Source: Teichococcus aerophilus
GTDB lineage: Bacteria > Pseudomonadota > Alphaproteobacteria > Acetobacterales > Acetobacteraceae
NCBI RefSeq assembly: GCF_014490485.1
Contig: NZ_JACTVA010000002.1
Coordinates: 186,001 to 250,000, forward strand
Direction of reading: 5' to 3'
Length of the DNA stretch: 64,000 nucleotides
A model generated the notes under the pieces. The model saw nothing but the letters and a program-made list of their open reading frames with translations. It was not told the DNA's origin and did no database searches. A program made the position numbers and the translations under genes. Shown here piece after piece: positions 28,766 through 37,548 of this stretch (the stretch's first letter is position 1; each line of letters starts with the position of its first letter).

Positions 28766-29191
28766 ATGGACGTTGCGGATGTCATGAGCGCGGAGGTGGA
28801 ATTCATCGCCGCCGATGCCACGGTGCAGCAGGCCGCCGAGCTGATGGGCGAGCTGGATGTCGGCGGCTTGCCTGTCGGCACGCCAGCCGACCTGCGCGGC
28901 GTGGTGACCGATCGGGACCTGCTGTACCGCGTAATCGCCGCCGGACGGGACCCCGCGGCCATGCGGGTACGGGACGCGATGACGACCCCCGCGATTGGCT
29001 GCCGCGCGTCCGATGACCTTCGTGTCGCGATGGACCTGATGACGGCACAGAACTTCCGCCGCCTGCCGGTGCAGGACGCGCAAGGCAAGGTTGTCGGCTG
29101 GGTGACATTGGCGGATATCGCCCGGCGATTGCTGGTGGATGAGCCTGCGGTGCAGCAGGCGCTAAGGGGCGTTACCGAGCCGCCCGGCTGA
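28766..29191 (+). CDS. CBS domain-containing protein
   Basis: A 141-residue protein made of two CBS motifs and nothing else: VADVMSAEVEFIAADATVQQ with GVVTDRDLLYRV, then VRDAMTTPAIGCRASDDLRV with VVGWVTLADIARRL. Tandem CBS pairs (Bateman modules) bind adenosyl nucleotides and act as energy or ion-strength sensors; a free-standing one usually works by contact with a partner. GGGGAGCAGG precedes the ATG. Its last 20 bases overlap the convergent hypothetical gene. Confidence 0.9.
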   Translation: MDVADVMSAEVEFIAADATVQQAAELMGELDVGGLPVGTPADLRGVVTDRDLLYRVIAAGRDPAAMRVRDAMTTPAIGCRASDDLRVAMDLMTAQNFRRLPVQDAQGKVVGWVTLADIARRLLVDEPAVQQALRGVTEPPG

Positions 29192-29771
29192 GCCGGCGGC
29201 CACCGCGCCGCCTGAGGTCCGAGATGACGTCCAGGGGCAAGCCGAGGGCAGCGGCCAGGTAATCGAGCCACGCCTGACCCACCCGCCCGGGCGCCGCAGC
29301 CAGCAAGGCGGCTGTATAGGCGTGGGGGCCCAGTTCGGCCTGCCGGATGTCCAGCAGCAATCCAGGCAAAGGCGATACAGCCTCGGCCAGTGCCGCCTTC
29401 TCTGCGTCCCCGCCGCCGACCGAGGCCAGGGCGGCATCGGGAAGCGCGGCGCCGGTCATCGCTGCCGTCGCGGCCATCCAGCGTGCCAGCAATAGGCGTT
29501 GCGGCGGTGGCATGTTGCGCAAGTTGAGGGCGAGCGGAAACAGGGTCTGGTGGCGGTTCTGCAGCCAGCCATGCAGCAGCTTGCTGGCCACCTGTTGCTG
29601 CAATACGCGCTGCGAGGGTGCCGGCCGCACCCGCCGCGGCGGTATCTGCGGCGCGATGGCGGGCGCCTCCGGTCCAGTCGGCGTTGCGCCAAGCCCGAGG
29701 GCCTGACGTTCCATCAGCTCGCTGCGGCCATCCTGCACCAAGCCGAAAATCTGCAGCAATCGACGTGGCAT
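29172..29771 (-). CDS. Hypothetical protein
   Basis: A 199-residue protein of no family I recognise with confidence. After a polar, Pro-rich N-terminal third come helices rich in Ala and Leu (LLARWMAATAAMTG, YLAAALGLPLDVISDL). The tail faintly resembles the end of TerB/DUF533-like helical proteins, but this is impression only. An open frame continues to a GTG at 29903; the ATG at 29771 is chosen because recognisable protein-like composition begins there. No good ribosome site is seen. It overlaps the convergent CBS gene by 20 bp. Confidence 0.5.
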   Translation of the reverse strand: MPRRLLQIFGLVQDGRSELMERQALGLGATPTGPEAPAIAPQIPPRRVRPAPSQRVLQQQVASKLLHGWLQNRHQTLFPLALNLRNMPPPQRLLLARWMAATAAMTGAALPDAALASVGGGDAEKAALAEAVSPLPGLLLDIRQAELGPHAYTAALLAAAPGRVGQAWLDYLAAALGLPLDVISDLRRRGGRRLSRAAR

Positions 29772-29941
29772 CACGGTCACGGTGCGGGAATTCCCTGCGT
29801 GGGCGGCTGGTTCGGGCTCACGGGCGGCAACTCGCAGCCACCCCGCCGGGTTGCGCCGGCACGCTTCCGCAGGATCTCCCACATGACAGGACCAAACCCT
29901 CACGGCGCGCCGCGCGATGCGCTGGCAGCAGGGTGGATTCC

Positions 29942-31699
29942 ATGACGCTCGACCAGGGTCTGGCCTTCGGCATCCTGGGCGGCACGGTGGCGCTCTTCCT
30001 CTGGGGCCGCATCGCCTATGAGCTGGTGGCCCTGCTGGCGCTGCTGGCCGGGGTGCTGGTGGGCGTCATTCCGCTGGACCGGGCCTTCACCGGCTTCGCC
30101 GACGACGTGGTGGTGATCGTCGCGGCGGCGCTGCTGGTCAGCGCCGCGGTGGCGCGCTCCGGTGCGGTGGAGACGTTGATGCGCCCGGTGCTGCCCTATC
30201 TCGGCACGGTGGCAACCCAGGTACCGGCGCTGGCGGGGGCGGTGCTGGTGACGTCCATCTTCACCAAGAATATCGGCGCGCTGGCCATCTTCATGCCAGT
30301 GGCGATGCAGCTGGCCCGGCGCACCGGCACCAGCCCCTCGGCCCTTCTGATGCCGATGGCCTTCGCCTCCCTGATCGGCGGTTTGATCACACTGACTGGT
30401 ACCTCACCCAACATCATCGTCGCCCGGGTGCGGGCGGAGGTGACGGGGCAGCCCTTCGGCATGTTCGACTATACGCCGGTCGGCCTGGGCATCGCGCTGG
30501 CCGGCATGGCATTTCTTGCCTTCGGCTGGCGGCTTTTGCCGCGCGGCCGGCGCGCACCCGCCAGCAGTGCGCCGGCGGTGGAGCAATATACCGTGGAAGC
30601 CACGGTGCCGGATGGATCGCCCCTGGTCGGCAGCACTGTGGCGGAGTTGCTGGCGATGGATGCGGGCCGCATCGGCGTTGCCGTCATCATCCGCGAGCGG
30701 TTCCGCCGCTTCGTCCCCAACCCCGAGGGCACGATCCGGGCCGGCGACGTGCTGCTGCTGGAGGGTGACCCGGAGGATGTGGAACGCATCGTCGCCCGCG
30801 CCGGTCTGCAGCTTCCCGCCGGCCAGGAGGGCGAGGATGCCAGCGTCGTCGAAGGCGTCGTCACCGCGGAATCGCCGCTGGCGGGGGAAACGGCGGAGCA
30901 TGCGCGGCTGCAGGACAGGTTCGGTGTCGGCCTGCTGGCGGTCAGCCGCAGCGGCCAGCGCATCAGCCGGCGCCTCGGTGGGTTGCGGCTGCGCGCCGGG
31001 GATGTGCTGATCCTGCGCGGCAATGCCGATGCCATCGCCGACGCCATCGGCACCCTGCGCGTGCTGCCATTGACCGAGCGCAGCATCACCCTGGGCCGCA
31101 GCCGCCGGAGCTGGCTGCCGGTGCTGATCCTGCTGGGCGCCATGCTGCTGGTGGCATTGCACGTGCTGCCCGTGGCCATCGCGTTCTTCGGGGCCGCCGT
31201 CCTGCTGCTGCTGTTGCGCAGCCTGGACCACAACGAAGCCTATGGCGCCATCGAGTGGCCGGTGCTGATCCTGTTGGGGGCGCTGATCCCGGTGAGCGAG
31301 GCGGTGCGCACCACCGGTGGAACCGACCTGATCGCCGCCTGGCTGGAGGGCACCGTGCGGGTGCTGCCGCCGTTGGGGGCGCTGGGGCTGATCATGGTCA
31401 TGGCCATGGCGGTGACGCCGTTCCTGAACAACGCGGCGACGGTGCTGATGCTGGGGCCCATCGCCGCCAGCCTGGCCACCCGGCTGGGCCTCAGCCCGGA
31501 TGCCTTCCTGATGGCCGTGGCCGTGGGCGCGGCCTGCGACTTCCTGACGCCCATCGGGCACCAGTGCAACACGCTGGTGATGGGCCCCGGCGGCTACCGC
31601 TTCGGCGACTACGCCCGGCTTGGCGCGCCGCTGACGCTGATCGTGCTGGTGGTGGGCGTGCCGCTGATCGCGCTGGTCTGGCCACTGGCGGGGCGCTGA
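29942..31699 (+). CDS. SLC13-family (citrate/DASS-type) permease with two central RCK_C (TrkA-C) domains
   Basis: A 585-residue inner-membrane transporter. The first half (about 1-200) has some six hydrophobic helices with the family signature KNIGALAIFMPVA and LIGGLITLTGTSPNIIVA. Two soluble TrkA-C domains lie between about 210 and 385 (VGSTVAELLAMDAGRIGVAV; AGDVLLLEGDPEDVERI; RLGGLRLRAGDVLILRG). The second helical half ends with NNAATVLMLGPIA and DFLTPIGHQCNTLVMGPGGY. Such proteins carry di- or tricarboxylates or sulfate with Na+; TrkA-C domains usually gate in response to small ligands. A strong hairpin follows the gene. Confidence 0.92.
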   Translation: MTLDQGLAFGILGGTVALFLWGRIAYELVALLALLAGVLVGVIPLDRAFTGFADDVVVIVAAALLVSAAVARSGAVETLMRPVLPYLGTVATQVPALAGAVLVTSIFTKNIGALAIFMPVAMQLARRTGTSPSALLMPMAFASLIGGLITLTGTSPNIIVARVRAEVTGQPFGMFDYTPVGLGIALAGMAFLAFGWRLLPRGRRAPASSAPAVEQYTVEATVPDGSPLVGSTVAELLAMDAGRIGVAVIIRERFRRFVPNPEGTIRAGDVLLLEGDPEDVERIVARAGLQLPAGQEGEDASVVEGVVTAESPLAGETAEHARLQDRFGVGLLAVSRSGQRISRRLGGLRLRAGDVLILRGNADAIADAIGTLRVLPLTERSITLGRSRRSWLPVLILLGAMLLVALHVLPVAIAFFGAAVLLLLLRSLDHNEAYGAIEWPVLILLGALIPVSEAVRTTGGTDLIAAWLEGTVRVLPPLGALGLIMVMAMAVTPFLNNAATVLMLGPIAASLATRLGLSPDAFLMAVAVGAACDFLTPIGHQCNTLVMGPGGYRFGDYARLGAPLTLIVLVVGVPLIALVWPLAGR

Positions 31700-31704
31700 G
31701 AACA

Positions 31705-31735
31705 CGGCACCGGCCGCACGGGCTGCGGCCGGTGC
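31705..31735. terminator. Strong bidirectional hairpin between SLC13 permease and response regulator
   Basis: Perfect 13-bp GC-rich stem GGCACCGGCCGCA (31705-31717), 5-nt loop, and exact complement (31723-31735). It lies in the 54-bp gap between convergent stop codons. No U-tract. Confidence 0.7.
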
Positions 31736-31753
31736 CAGTGCGGGGTGGGGGGC

Positions 31754-32131
31754 TCAGCCCTCCTCCCCCCGCAGCAGGGCCGTATCGATCTGGCCGAGAA
31801 GGCGGGAGAAGTCGACCGGCTTCGGATGGTAGTCGTCGCAGCCAGCCTCGATCACCTTGTTCCGGTCGCCGGACATGGCGTGCGCCGTCAGGGCGATGAT
31901 GGGGATGCGGGCGGTGTCCTCGGCCTGCCGTAGAGTACGGGCGGCGGTCCAGCCATCCATCACCGGCAGGTTCATGTCGAGCAGGATGATGTCGGGCTGC
32001 TCGGCCCGGGCCATGTCCACGCCCTGCTGGCCATCATGCGCCAGCACGACGTCGAACCCCCTGCGCTTCAGGCGGCGTGACAGGAAATCCCACAATTCCT
32101 CATGGTCTTCGACCAGCAGGATCTTCGTCAT
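31754..32131 (-). CDS. Single-domain response regulator paired with hybrid kinase
   Basis: A 125-residue receiver. It has Glu8-Asp9 (LLVEDHEE), phospho-acceptor Asp52 (IILLDMNLP), Thr82 (IIALTAHAM) and Lys104 (YHPKPVD). There is no output domain. Only one base separates its ATG from the TGA of the upstream CHASE3 hybrid kinase, so the pair is translationally linked and the receiver is probably that kinase's final acceptor. Confidence 0.93.
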   Translation of the reverse strand: MTKILLVEDHEELWDFLSRRLKRRGFDVVLAHDGQQGVDMARAEQPDIILLDMNLPVMDGWTAARTLRQAEDTARIPIIALTAHAMSGDRNKVIEAGCDDYHPKPVDFSRLLGQIDTALLRGEEG

Positions 32132-32132
32132 G

Positions 32133-35100
32133 TCAGTGGCCCTTCTTCCGTGCCGACGCGATGCGGCGCAATTCGCTGGTCAGTTCTTCGGGAATCCCGT
32201 CCTCGGCCGGCATGACGCCGTGGACCTTGCCGCGTAACGTCTCTAGCCCCGCTTCGGTCATGGCATCGGCGGTCAGGGCGATGATCGGCAGGTTCACCCA
32301 CTCGGGTCGGGCGCGGAGCTCGCGGATCAACGCCAGGCCTTCCCCACCATCGCCACCTTGTACCTCGACCAGCAGCATGTCGGGCGCCGGCGGCGCCGCC
32401 ATGCGGGCCAACGCGGCACGGCGCTCGGCCACGTCCTCCACCGCCCAGCCTTCCTGCCGCAGCAGGTCCCGCAAGGCAGCGCGCTGGCTTTCGTCCTGCT
32501 CCACCACCAGGGCCAGGCCGGGGGAAGGCTGGGCCCGGTAGCGGTCCAGCACCCGCTTCAGATGGCTCCACTCCACCGGCTTGTTCAGGTAGTCGGCGGC
32601 GCCGAGCGAGAAGGCCAGGCCGCGTTCCTGCACCACCGTCACCATCACCACGGGCGTATCGGCCAGCTCCGGCTCGGCCTTGATGGCGGCGAGCACGCCC
32701 CAGCCATCCAGCCGCGGCATCATGACGTCCAGCAGGATGGCGTCCGGGCGCAGCTCGCGTGCCATGGCCAGGCCCGTCTGGCCATCCGGCGCGGCGCGGA
32801 CGGTGAAGCCTTCCCGCGTCAGGAAGCGCATCAGCAGGTCGCGCGTCGCCGCATCGTCGTCGATCACCAGCACCAGCCCGGCGTGGCGTTCGGCCGGCGC
32901 CGGGTCCAGCGTGGATTCGGCGGCCAGCACGGCGGGGTCGTCCGATTCAGCACGGGCCTGGCGGAGATCGGCAGGCAGGCGAAGTGTGAAGGAAGTGCCC
33001 TGCCCGACCTCGCTCTCCACATCGATCTTGCCGCCCAGCATGGTGCAGAAAGCTTTGGTGATGGACAGGCCGAGCCCGGTGCCGCCGAAGCGCCGCGTGG
33101 TCGTCGCATCGGCCTGGCTGAAGCGCTGGAACAGGCGCTCCAGCTGCTCCGCCGTCATGCCAATTCCGGTATCGGAGACCCGCAGTGCGACCCAGCCCGG
33201 ACGTTCCGCATCCGGCGCGGCGGAGAGCGTGATGCGGCCACCTTCGGTGAACTTAGCGGCGTTGCCCAGCAGGTTGAACAGGCACTGGCGGATCTTGACC
33301 GGGTCCGAATAGGCCAGCGGCAGGTCCTCGGCGATAGAGACCTCCAGCGCATTGCCTTTCTTCGCCACCAGGGCGCCGACCGTCTCCGCCACCTCGGCCA
33401 CCAGGGGCGCCAGGGTGAAGTCCTCCGGCTGCACCTCCATCTTGCCGGCCTCGATCTTCGAGAGATCAAGGACGTCGTTGATGAGGGAGAGCAGGTGGCG
33501 GGCGTTGCTCTTGATCTTGCCGAGGTCCTCGCGAAAGCTTTCCGCGTCCTGCAGGTCCTCGGCCTCCTCCTCCAGCATCTCGGAATAGCCGATGACGGCG
33601 GAGAGCGGCGTCCGCAGCTCATGGCTCATGTTGGCGATGAACTGACTCTTCGCCATGTTCGCATCCTCGGCCGCTGCCTTGGCGGCTTCCAGCGCCTCTT
33701 CCGCCTCCCGCATATCGGTGATGTCGGTGTTGGTGCCGAACCAGCCGATCAGCCGTCCCTCGGGAGCTTCCGCATCCGGCAGGTCGCGCATCGGCAGCGC
33801 GCGGGAGAGGAACCAGCGGTAGCGCCCATCGGCGCCGCGCAGGGGGAAGGTATCCTCCCACGCCTCGCCGGCTGCGATGGCGGCGCGGAAATGCTGGGTG
33901 ACGCGTTCCAGATGGTCCGGGTGGTGCACCTGCTGCCAGCCGGAGCCCTTCATGGCTTCCGGCGTACCGCCCGTGTAGTCGTACCAGCGGCGGTTGTACC
34001 ACTGGATCTCGCCCTCGGCGTCGGTCATCCAGGCCAGCTGGGGCACGGAATCCACCGTCATGCGCAGCCTCGCCTCGCTGCGCCGCAGCCGGGCCTCGAC
34101 GCGCTGCCGGGCGGTCACGTCGATCGCGGCGATGCCAACGCCCTCGGCGGAGTTGCCCAGGGGGAACAGGCTCATCTGCAAGTGCCGGGCGGTGCGGCCG
34201 GGTGCGGGGGGGACTTCCACGGCCACGTCCGCCTGCGCGCGCCCGGTGCGCAATACCTCCGCCAGGCGGGGTTCCAACTGGCTCCGCACCTCTTCCGGCC
34301 AGACGCCGCCGGCCAGCACCCTCTCCCCCAGCATGGCCAGGCTGTTATTGGCGTGGCCCAGCCGCAACCGCCGGTCGAGGAAGCCGAGGCCGACCGGGGC
34401 ATGGAGCATCACGCCATCCAGCAGCGCGGTCGCACGCTTCTCCGCCCGGCGCCGCGCCAAGGCGTACAGGCCCAGGGCGATGCCCGAGGCCAGCAGCGCC
34501 GCCAGTGTCAGGAAGCTGAGCCAGGTGGCGCGCCGGGCTTCGGCGACGGCGCGGCGCGCGGCGATCGCGCGTGTCTCGGCCTGGATGGAGGCGACCTCGC
34601 GCCGCAGCGTGTCCATCAACGCCTTGCCCTGGCCGGTCTCAATGGCGCGGGAGGCAGCGGGCAGGCCCTCGGCGCGGCCGATGCCGATGACGCGTGCGGC
34701 CCAGGCGAGTTTGTCCGCCACCATCGGGCGCAGCCGGCCGACAGGCAGGCCATCCTGCTCCAGTTCAGGCAACAGGCTGTCCACAGCCCGGCGCGCTTCC
34801 TCATAGGGGGCAAGGTAAGTGTCGTCCCCTGTCAGCACGAAGCCGCGCTGCGACGTCTCCACATCCTTCATGGCGGAGAGAAGCGCCTCGGCCTCCAGCA
34901 CATGGGCATGGGCCAGCGCATTCGCTTCCTGCGCCGAGCGCGACAGCCGCCACTGCACGCCCGCGGCGCCGATGGCGACTGCGGCGAGGAGCGCGGCGGT
35001 GATCAGGACAGGGCGGGCGCGCTGCGGCAGCACACGGTCCGCCGCGCGGTTCAGGAAAGGCGGGGCAGCAATGCTGGGCAAGGCAGCGATTCCAGGAATG

Positions 35101-35138
35101 GTGGCGGATAACGCGGCAAGCGGCCCTGGGTTGAACAT
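32133..35138 (-). CDS. CHASE3 hybrid sensor histidine kinase with two receivers, the second degenerate
   Basis: A 1001-residue membrane kinase. Order: transmembrane helix about 35-55 (PVLITAALLAAVAIGAAG), a CHASE3 periplasmic sensor (VETSQRGFVLTGDDTYLAPY), a second helix (WLSFLTLAALLASGIALGLY), two PAS domains, and HisKA with His506 (NMSHELRTPLSAV). HATPase follows (NLLGNAAKFTEGG, DTGIGM, GGTGLGLSI). Receiver 1 has Asp804 (ILLDVMMPRLDGW) and the Lys of YLNKPVEW. Receiver 2 carries Glu925 (MLLVEVQGG) where the phospho-acceptor Asp belongs and lacks the usual Lys-Pro, so it is probably a pseudo-receiver. The start is the ATG with GAAGG ten bases upstream; upstream open frame has no similarity. 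It is divergent from the AI-2E family gene across 61 bp. Confidence 0.93.
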   Translation of the reverse strand: MFNPGPLAALSATIPGIAALPSIAAPPFLNRAADRVLPQRARPVLITAALLAAVAIGAAGVQWRLSRSAQEANALAHAHVLEAEALLSAMKDVETSQRGFVLTGDDTYLAPYEEARRAVDSLLPELEQDGLPVGRLRPMVADKLAWAARVIGIGRAEGLPAASRAIETGQGKALMDTLRREVASIQAETRAIAARRAVAEARRATWLSFLTLAALLASGIALGLYALARRRAEKRATALLDGVMLHAPVGLGFLDRRLRLGHANNSLAMLGERVLAGGVWPEEVRSQLEPRLAEVLRTGRAQADVAVEVPPAPGRTARHLQMSLFPLGNSAEGVGIAAIDVTARQRVEARLRRSEARLRMTVDSVPQLAWMTDAEGEIQWYNRRWYDYTGGTPEAMKGSGWQQVHHPDHLERVTQHFRAAIAAGEAWEDTFPLRGADGRYRWFLSRALPMRDLPDAEAPEGRLIGWFGTNTDITDMREAEEALEAAKAAAEDANMAKSQFIANMSHELRTPLSAVIGYSEMLEEEAEDLQDAESFREDLGKIKSNARHLLSLINDVLDLSKIEAGKMEVQPEDFTLAPLVAEVAETVGALVAKKGNALEVSIAEDLPLAYSDPVKIRQCLFNLLGNAAKFTEGGRITLSAAPDAERPGWVALRVSDTGIGMTAEQLERLFQRFSQADATTTRRFGGTGLGLSITKAFCTMLGGKIDVESEVGQGTSFTLRLPADLRQARAESDDPAVLAAESTLDPAPAERHAGLVLVIDDDAATRDLLMRFLTREGFTVRAAPDGQTGLAMARELRPDAILLDVMMPRLDGWGVLAAIKAEPELADTPVVMVTVVQERGLAFSLGAADYLNKPVEWSHLKRVLDRYRAQPSPGLALVVEQDESQRAALRDLLRQEGWAVEDVAERRAALARMAAPPAPDMLLVEVQGGDGGEGLALIRELRARPEWVNLPIIALTADAMTEAGLETLRGKVHGVMPAEDGIPEELTSELRRIASARKKGH

Positions 35139-35199
35139 CGGCACCGAACCTTCGCCCTGGCGGCGCGTTAAGCTGCTTCCCGGATAGAGAGGGCCTTCC

Positions 35200-36972
35200 A
35201 TGGCCGGCGATACCATCCCCCCTTCGGCCCCTGCCGCCGAATTGCCCTCCCTGCGCGTTCTGAACGCCATTTTCGGGCTGTTGGCCGCGGCATTCAGCAT
35301 TGCCGCGCTGGCATTGGGGCGCGACCTGATCGTGCCGCTGGTGCTGGCGGTGCTGCTGGCCTTCGTTCTGGCGCCTATCGTCGTGGGGTTGCGGCGGCTG
35401 ATGGTGCCGCAGGTCATCGCGGTGGTGCTGGCTGTGCTGGTGGCGGCGGCCGCGATCCTCGGCCTCGGCGTCGTCATGGGCCGGCAGGCGGGGCGGCTGG
35501 CGGTGGACCTGCCTGCCTACCAGCAGATCATGGCGCAGAAGCTGCAATCGCTGCGGTTGGGCGAGTTGATGGAGGAAGCGGACTCCGCCCTGCGCAATCT
35601 GCGGCAGATGATGGGCGATGGCATCGCCGGGCGCGCCGCGCCGGCGCAGGCGACATCCCTGCCCCCGCCAGCAACCGCCGTGCCGGCCAGCGACGGCGCC
35701 ACGCCGCTCGATGTCATTCGCAGCCTGGCGGGACCGGTGCTGGGGCCGGTGGCCACGGCCGGCATCGTCATCCTGTTCGCCATCATCATCCTGATCTACC
35801 GGGAGGATCTGCGGGACCGGCTGATCCGGCTGGCTGGAAGCAGCGACCTGCACCGAACGACGGTGGCGCTGGACGATGCGGCGCGCCGCCTCTCCCGCCT
35901 CTTCCTGGCGCAGGTGGCGTTGAATTCGTTGATGGGGCTGGTACTGGGTTTGGCCATGTGGGGCATCGGCCTGCCCAGCCCGGCGCTGTGGGGCATCCTG
36001 GCGGGTCTGATGCGCTTCGTGCCGTTCATCGGCACCTTCATCGCGCTGGTGCCGCCGTTGCTGCTGGCGGTGGCGGTCGACCCCGGCTGGTCCATGGCGC
36101 TGTGGGTGCTGGTGCTGTTCCTGGTGGCAGAGCCGCTGGTGGTGCAGGTGGTGGAGCCCGCCGTCTATGGCCACAGCACCGGCCTGTCGCCTGTGGCGGT
36201 GATCGTAGCGGCGACATTCTGGACGTTCCTCTGGGGCCCGATCGGCCTGCTGCTGGCCACGCCGCTGACCGTGTGCTTGGTGGTGGTGGGACGCCATGCG
36301 CCGCGGCTGGCATTCCTGGACGTGATGCTGGGCGACCGGCCGGCGCTGGCCCCGCATGAGGCGTTCTACCAACGTGCCCTGCAGCGTGATGGGCGGGAAC
36401 TCTCCCGCCAGGCGCGCCGCCTGCTGCGGCCACGGAATGCGCTGGCCAGCTACTATGACACGGTCGGGCTGCCGGCCCTGGCGCTGGCGGACCAGGATTG
36501 GTCGCGCGAGGTGCTGGCGTCTGAGCGGCTGGACGATGTGCGGAGCGAGGTTTCCATCTTGCTCGGCAACCTCGCGCCTGCCGAGGCCAAGGGCGGCGTG
36601 CAGGTGATCTGCGCCGCCGGGCGGGGCCCGTTGGATGATCTGGCCGCCGAGATGGCGGCACAGGCGCTGCAGGCGGACGGTATCGGGACCCTGGTATTGG
36701 CCGAGGGTGCCGCGCCCGCCGAAGGGATCGCGCCCTGGCTGTGTTGCCTGTCGGCGTTGGAGGAAGGCAACACGGCGGATGGCGTCCGCTACCTGGTCCG
36801 CCGGCTGCAGCGGCAGATGCCGGAGGCCCGCGTGGTGGTCGGGCTCTGGCAGGCGCAGGCGGATAGCCCGCTGCTGGCGGAACTGCGGCAGGATGCGACA
36901 GGCGAGACCATCGTCACTTCGCTCAGCGAGTTGGCCGCGCTGTCCCGCGCCCGGCCGGCCGTACAGGGCTAG
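35200..36972 (+). CDS. AI-2E family transporter (PerM/TqsA type) with long soluble C-terminal extension
   Basis: A 590-residue inner-membrane protein. Residues about 20-365 form the AI-2E exporter-like unit: paired helices at the start (LIVPLVLAVLLAFVLAPIVV), an amphipathic middle, then GIVILFAIIILIYREDLRDR, LGLAMWGIGLPSPALWGILA, FVPFIGTFIALVPPLLLA and WGPIGLLLATPLTVCLVV. The family norm is about 350-380 residues; here about 220 further cytoplasmic residues follow (from MLGDRPALAPHEAFYQRALQ), ending in an alpha/beta-looking stretch (VQVICAAGRGPLDDLAAEMA; RVVVGLWQAQAD). Its role is unknown. A phosphoesterase gene follows after seven bases. Confidence 0.9.
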   Translation: MAGDTIPPSAPAAELPSLRVLNAIFGLLAAAFSIAALALGRDLIVPLVLAVLLAFVLAPIVVGLRRLMVPQVIAVVLAVLVAAAAILGLGVVMGRQAGRLAVDLPAYQQIMAQKLQSLRLGELMEEADSALRNLRQMMGDGIAGRAAPAQATSLPPPATAVPASDGATPLDVIRSLAGPVLGPVATAGIVILFAIIILIYREDLRDRLIRLAGSSDLHRTTVALDDAARRLSRLFLAQVALNSLMGLVLGLAMWGIGLPSPALWGILAGLMRFVPFIGTFIALVPPLLLAVAVDPGWSMALWVLVLFLVAEPLVVQVVEPAVYGHSTGLSPVAVIVAATFWTFLWGPIGLLLATPLTVCLVVVGRHAPRLAFLDVMLGDRPALAPHEAFYQRALQRDGRELSRQARRLLRPRNALASYYDTVGLPALALADQDWSREVLASERLDDVRSEVSILLGNLAPAEAKGGVQVICAAGRGPLDDLAAEMAAQALQADGIGTLVLAEGAAPAEGIAPWLCCLSALEEGNTADGVRYLVRRLQRQMPEARVVVGLWQAQADSPLLAELRQDATGETIVTSLSELAALSRARPAVQG

Positions 36973-36979
36973 TTGCGCA

Positions 36980-37501
36980 GTGGCCGTGTGGTTCACCGCT
37001 GACACCCATTTCGGCCATGCGGGTGCCCGTGCGCTGTACCGGCGTCCATTCGCCTCGGTGGCGGAGATGGACCGGGGGATGGTGGAGCGTTGGAACGCGA
37101 CGGTGGGGCCGGAGGATGAGGTCTGGCACCTGGGTGACTTCGCGCTTGGCATGTCAGGCGCGGCGTCGGCGGCGTTGCTGGATGCCTTGCCCGGCCGGAA
37201 GCGCCTGATCCTCGGCAACAACGACCCGCCGGTGACGGCGGAGCTGCCGGGATGGGCCAGCGTCGGGCACTATGCGGAGATCAGCGTGGAGGGCGTGGGG
37301 CTGGTGCTCTGCCACTACGCCTTCCGAAGCTGGAACCGGATGGGCAAGGGCTGGTGGAACCTGCACGGCCACAGCCACGGCCGCCTGAGACCCCTGCCAC
37401 GGCAGGCGGATGTCGGCGTCGACGCCTGGGAGTTCCGGCCGGTGTGCATCGCAGAGATCACGGCGAAGCGCCGAAGCCGCTCCGTTACCGCACCCGGCTA
37501 G
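36980..37501 (+). CDS. Metallophosphoesterase, YfcE/MJ0936-like small type
   Basis: A 173-residue calcineurin-like phosphoesterase. Metal motifs are complete: ADTHFGH (Asp-x-His), DEVWHLGDF (Gly-Asp), LILGNND (Gly-Asn-Asn/His), LCHYAF and GHSHG. Such small forms hydrolyse phosphodiesters or phosphomonoesters with Mn or Ni. The start is GTG 36980, just before the first strand AVWFTADTH; no ATG is available. It is probably co-transcribed with the AI-2E family gene, seven bases upstream. Its TAG stop is the first three bases of a palindromic repeat. Confidence 0.9.
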   Translation: MAVWFTADTHFGHAGARALYRRPFASVAEMDRGMVERWNATVGPEDEVWHLGDFALGMSGAASAALLDALPGRKRLILGNNDPPVTAELPGWASVGHYAEISVEGVGLVLCHYAFRSWNRMGKGWWNLHGHSHGRLRPLPRQADVGVDAWEFRPVCIAEITAKRRSRSVTAPG

Positions 37502-37548
37502 AGCATTTCACTCCATCAGACGATTCAACTTGATGGGGATCTGCTCTA
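37499..37548. repeat. 50-bp palindromic intergenic repeat, copy A
   Basis: Terminal inverted repeat TAGAGCA (37499-37505) and TGCTCTA (37542-37548) enclose a second inverted repeat CCATCA (37513-37518) and TGATGG (37531-37536) with a 12-nt loop. Both outer ends are stop codons: TAG of the phosphoesterase on plus and TAG of the GntR regulator on minus. The reverse complement matches copy B at 48907 over the first 18 bases with one mismatch. It probably also serves as a shared terminator. Confidence 0.75.

Noticed and set aside
34801-37221. 806-codon minus-strand open frame across the AI-2E transporter gene
   Set aside because: Gln/His/Arg-rich shadow of the plus-strand membrane protein with no recognisable domain.
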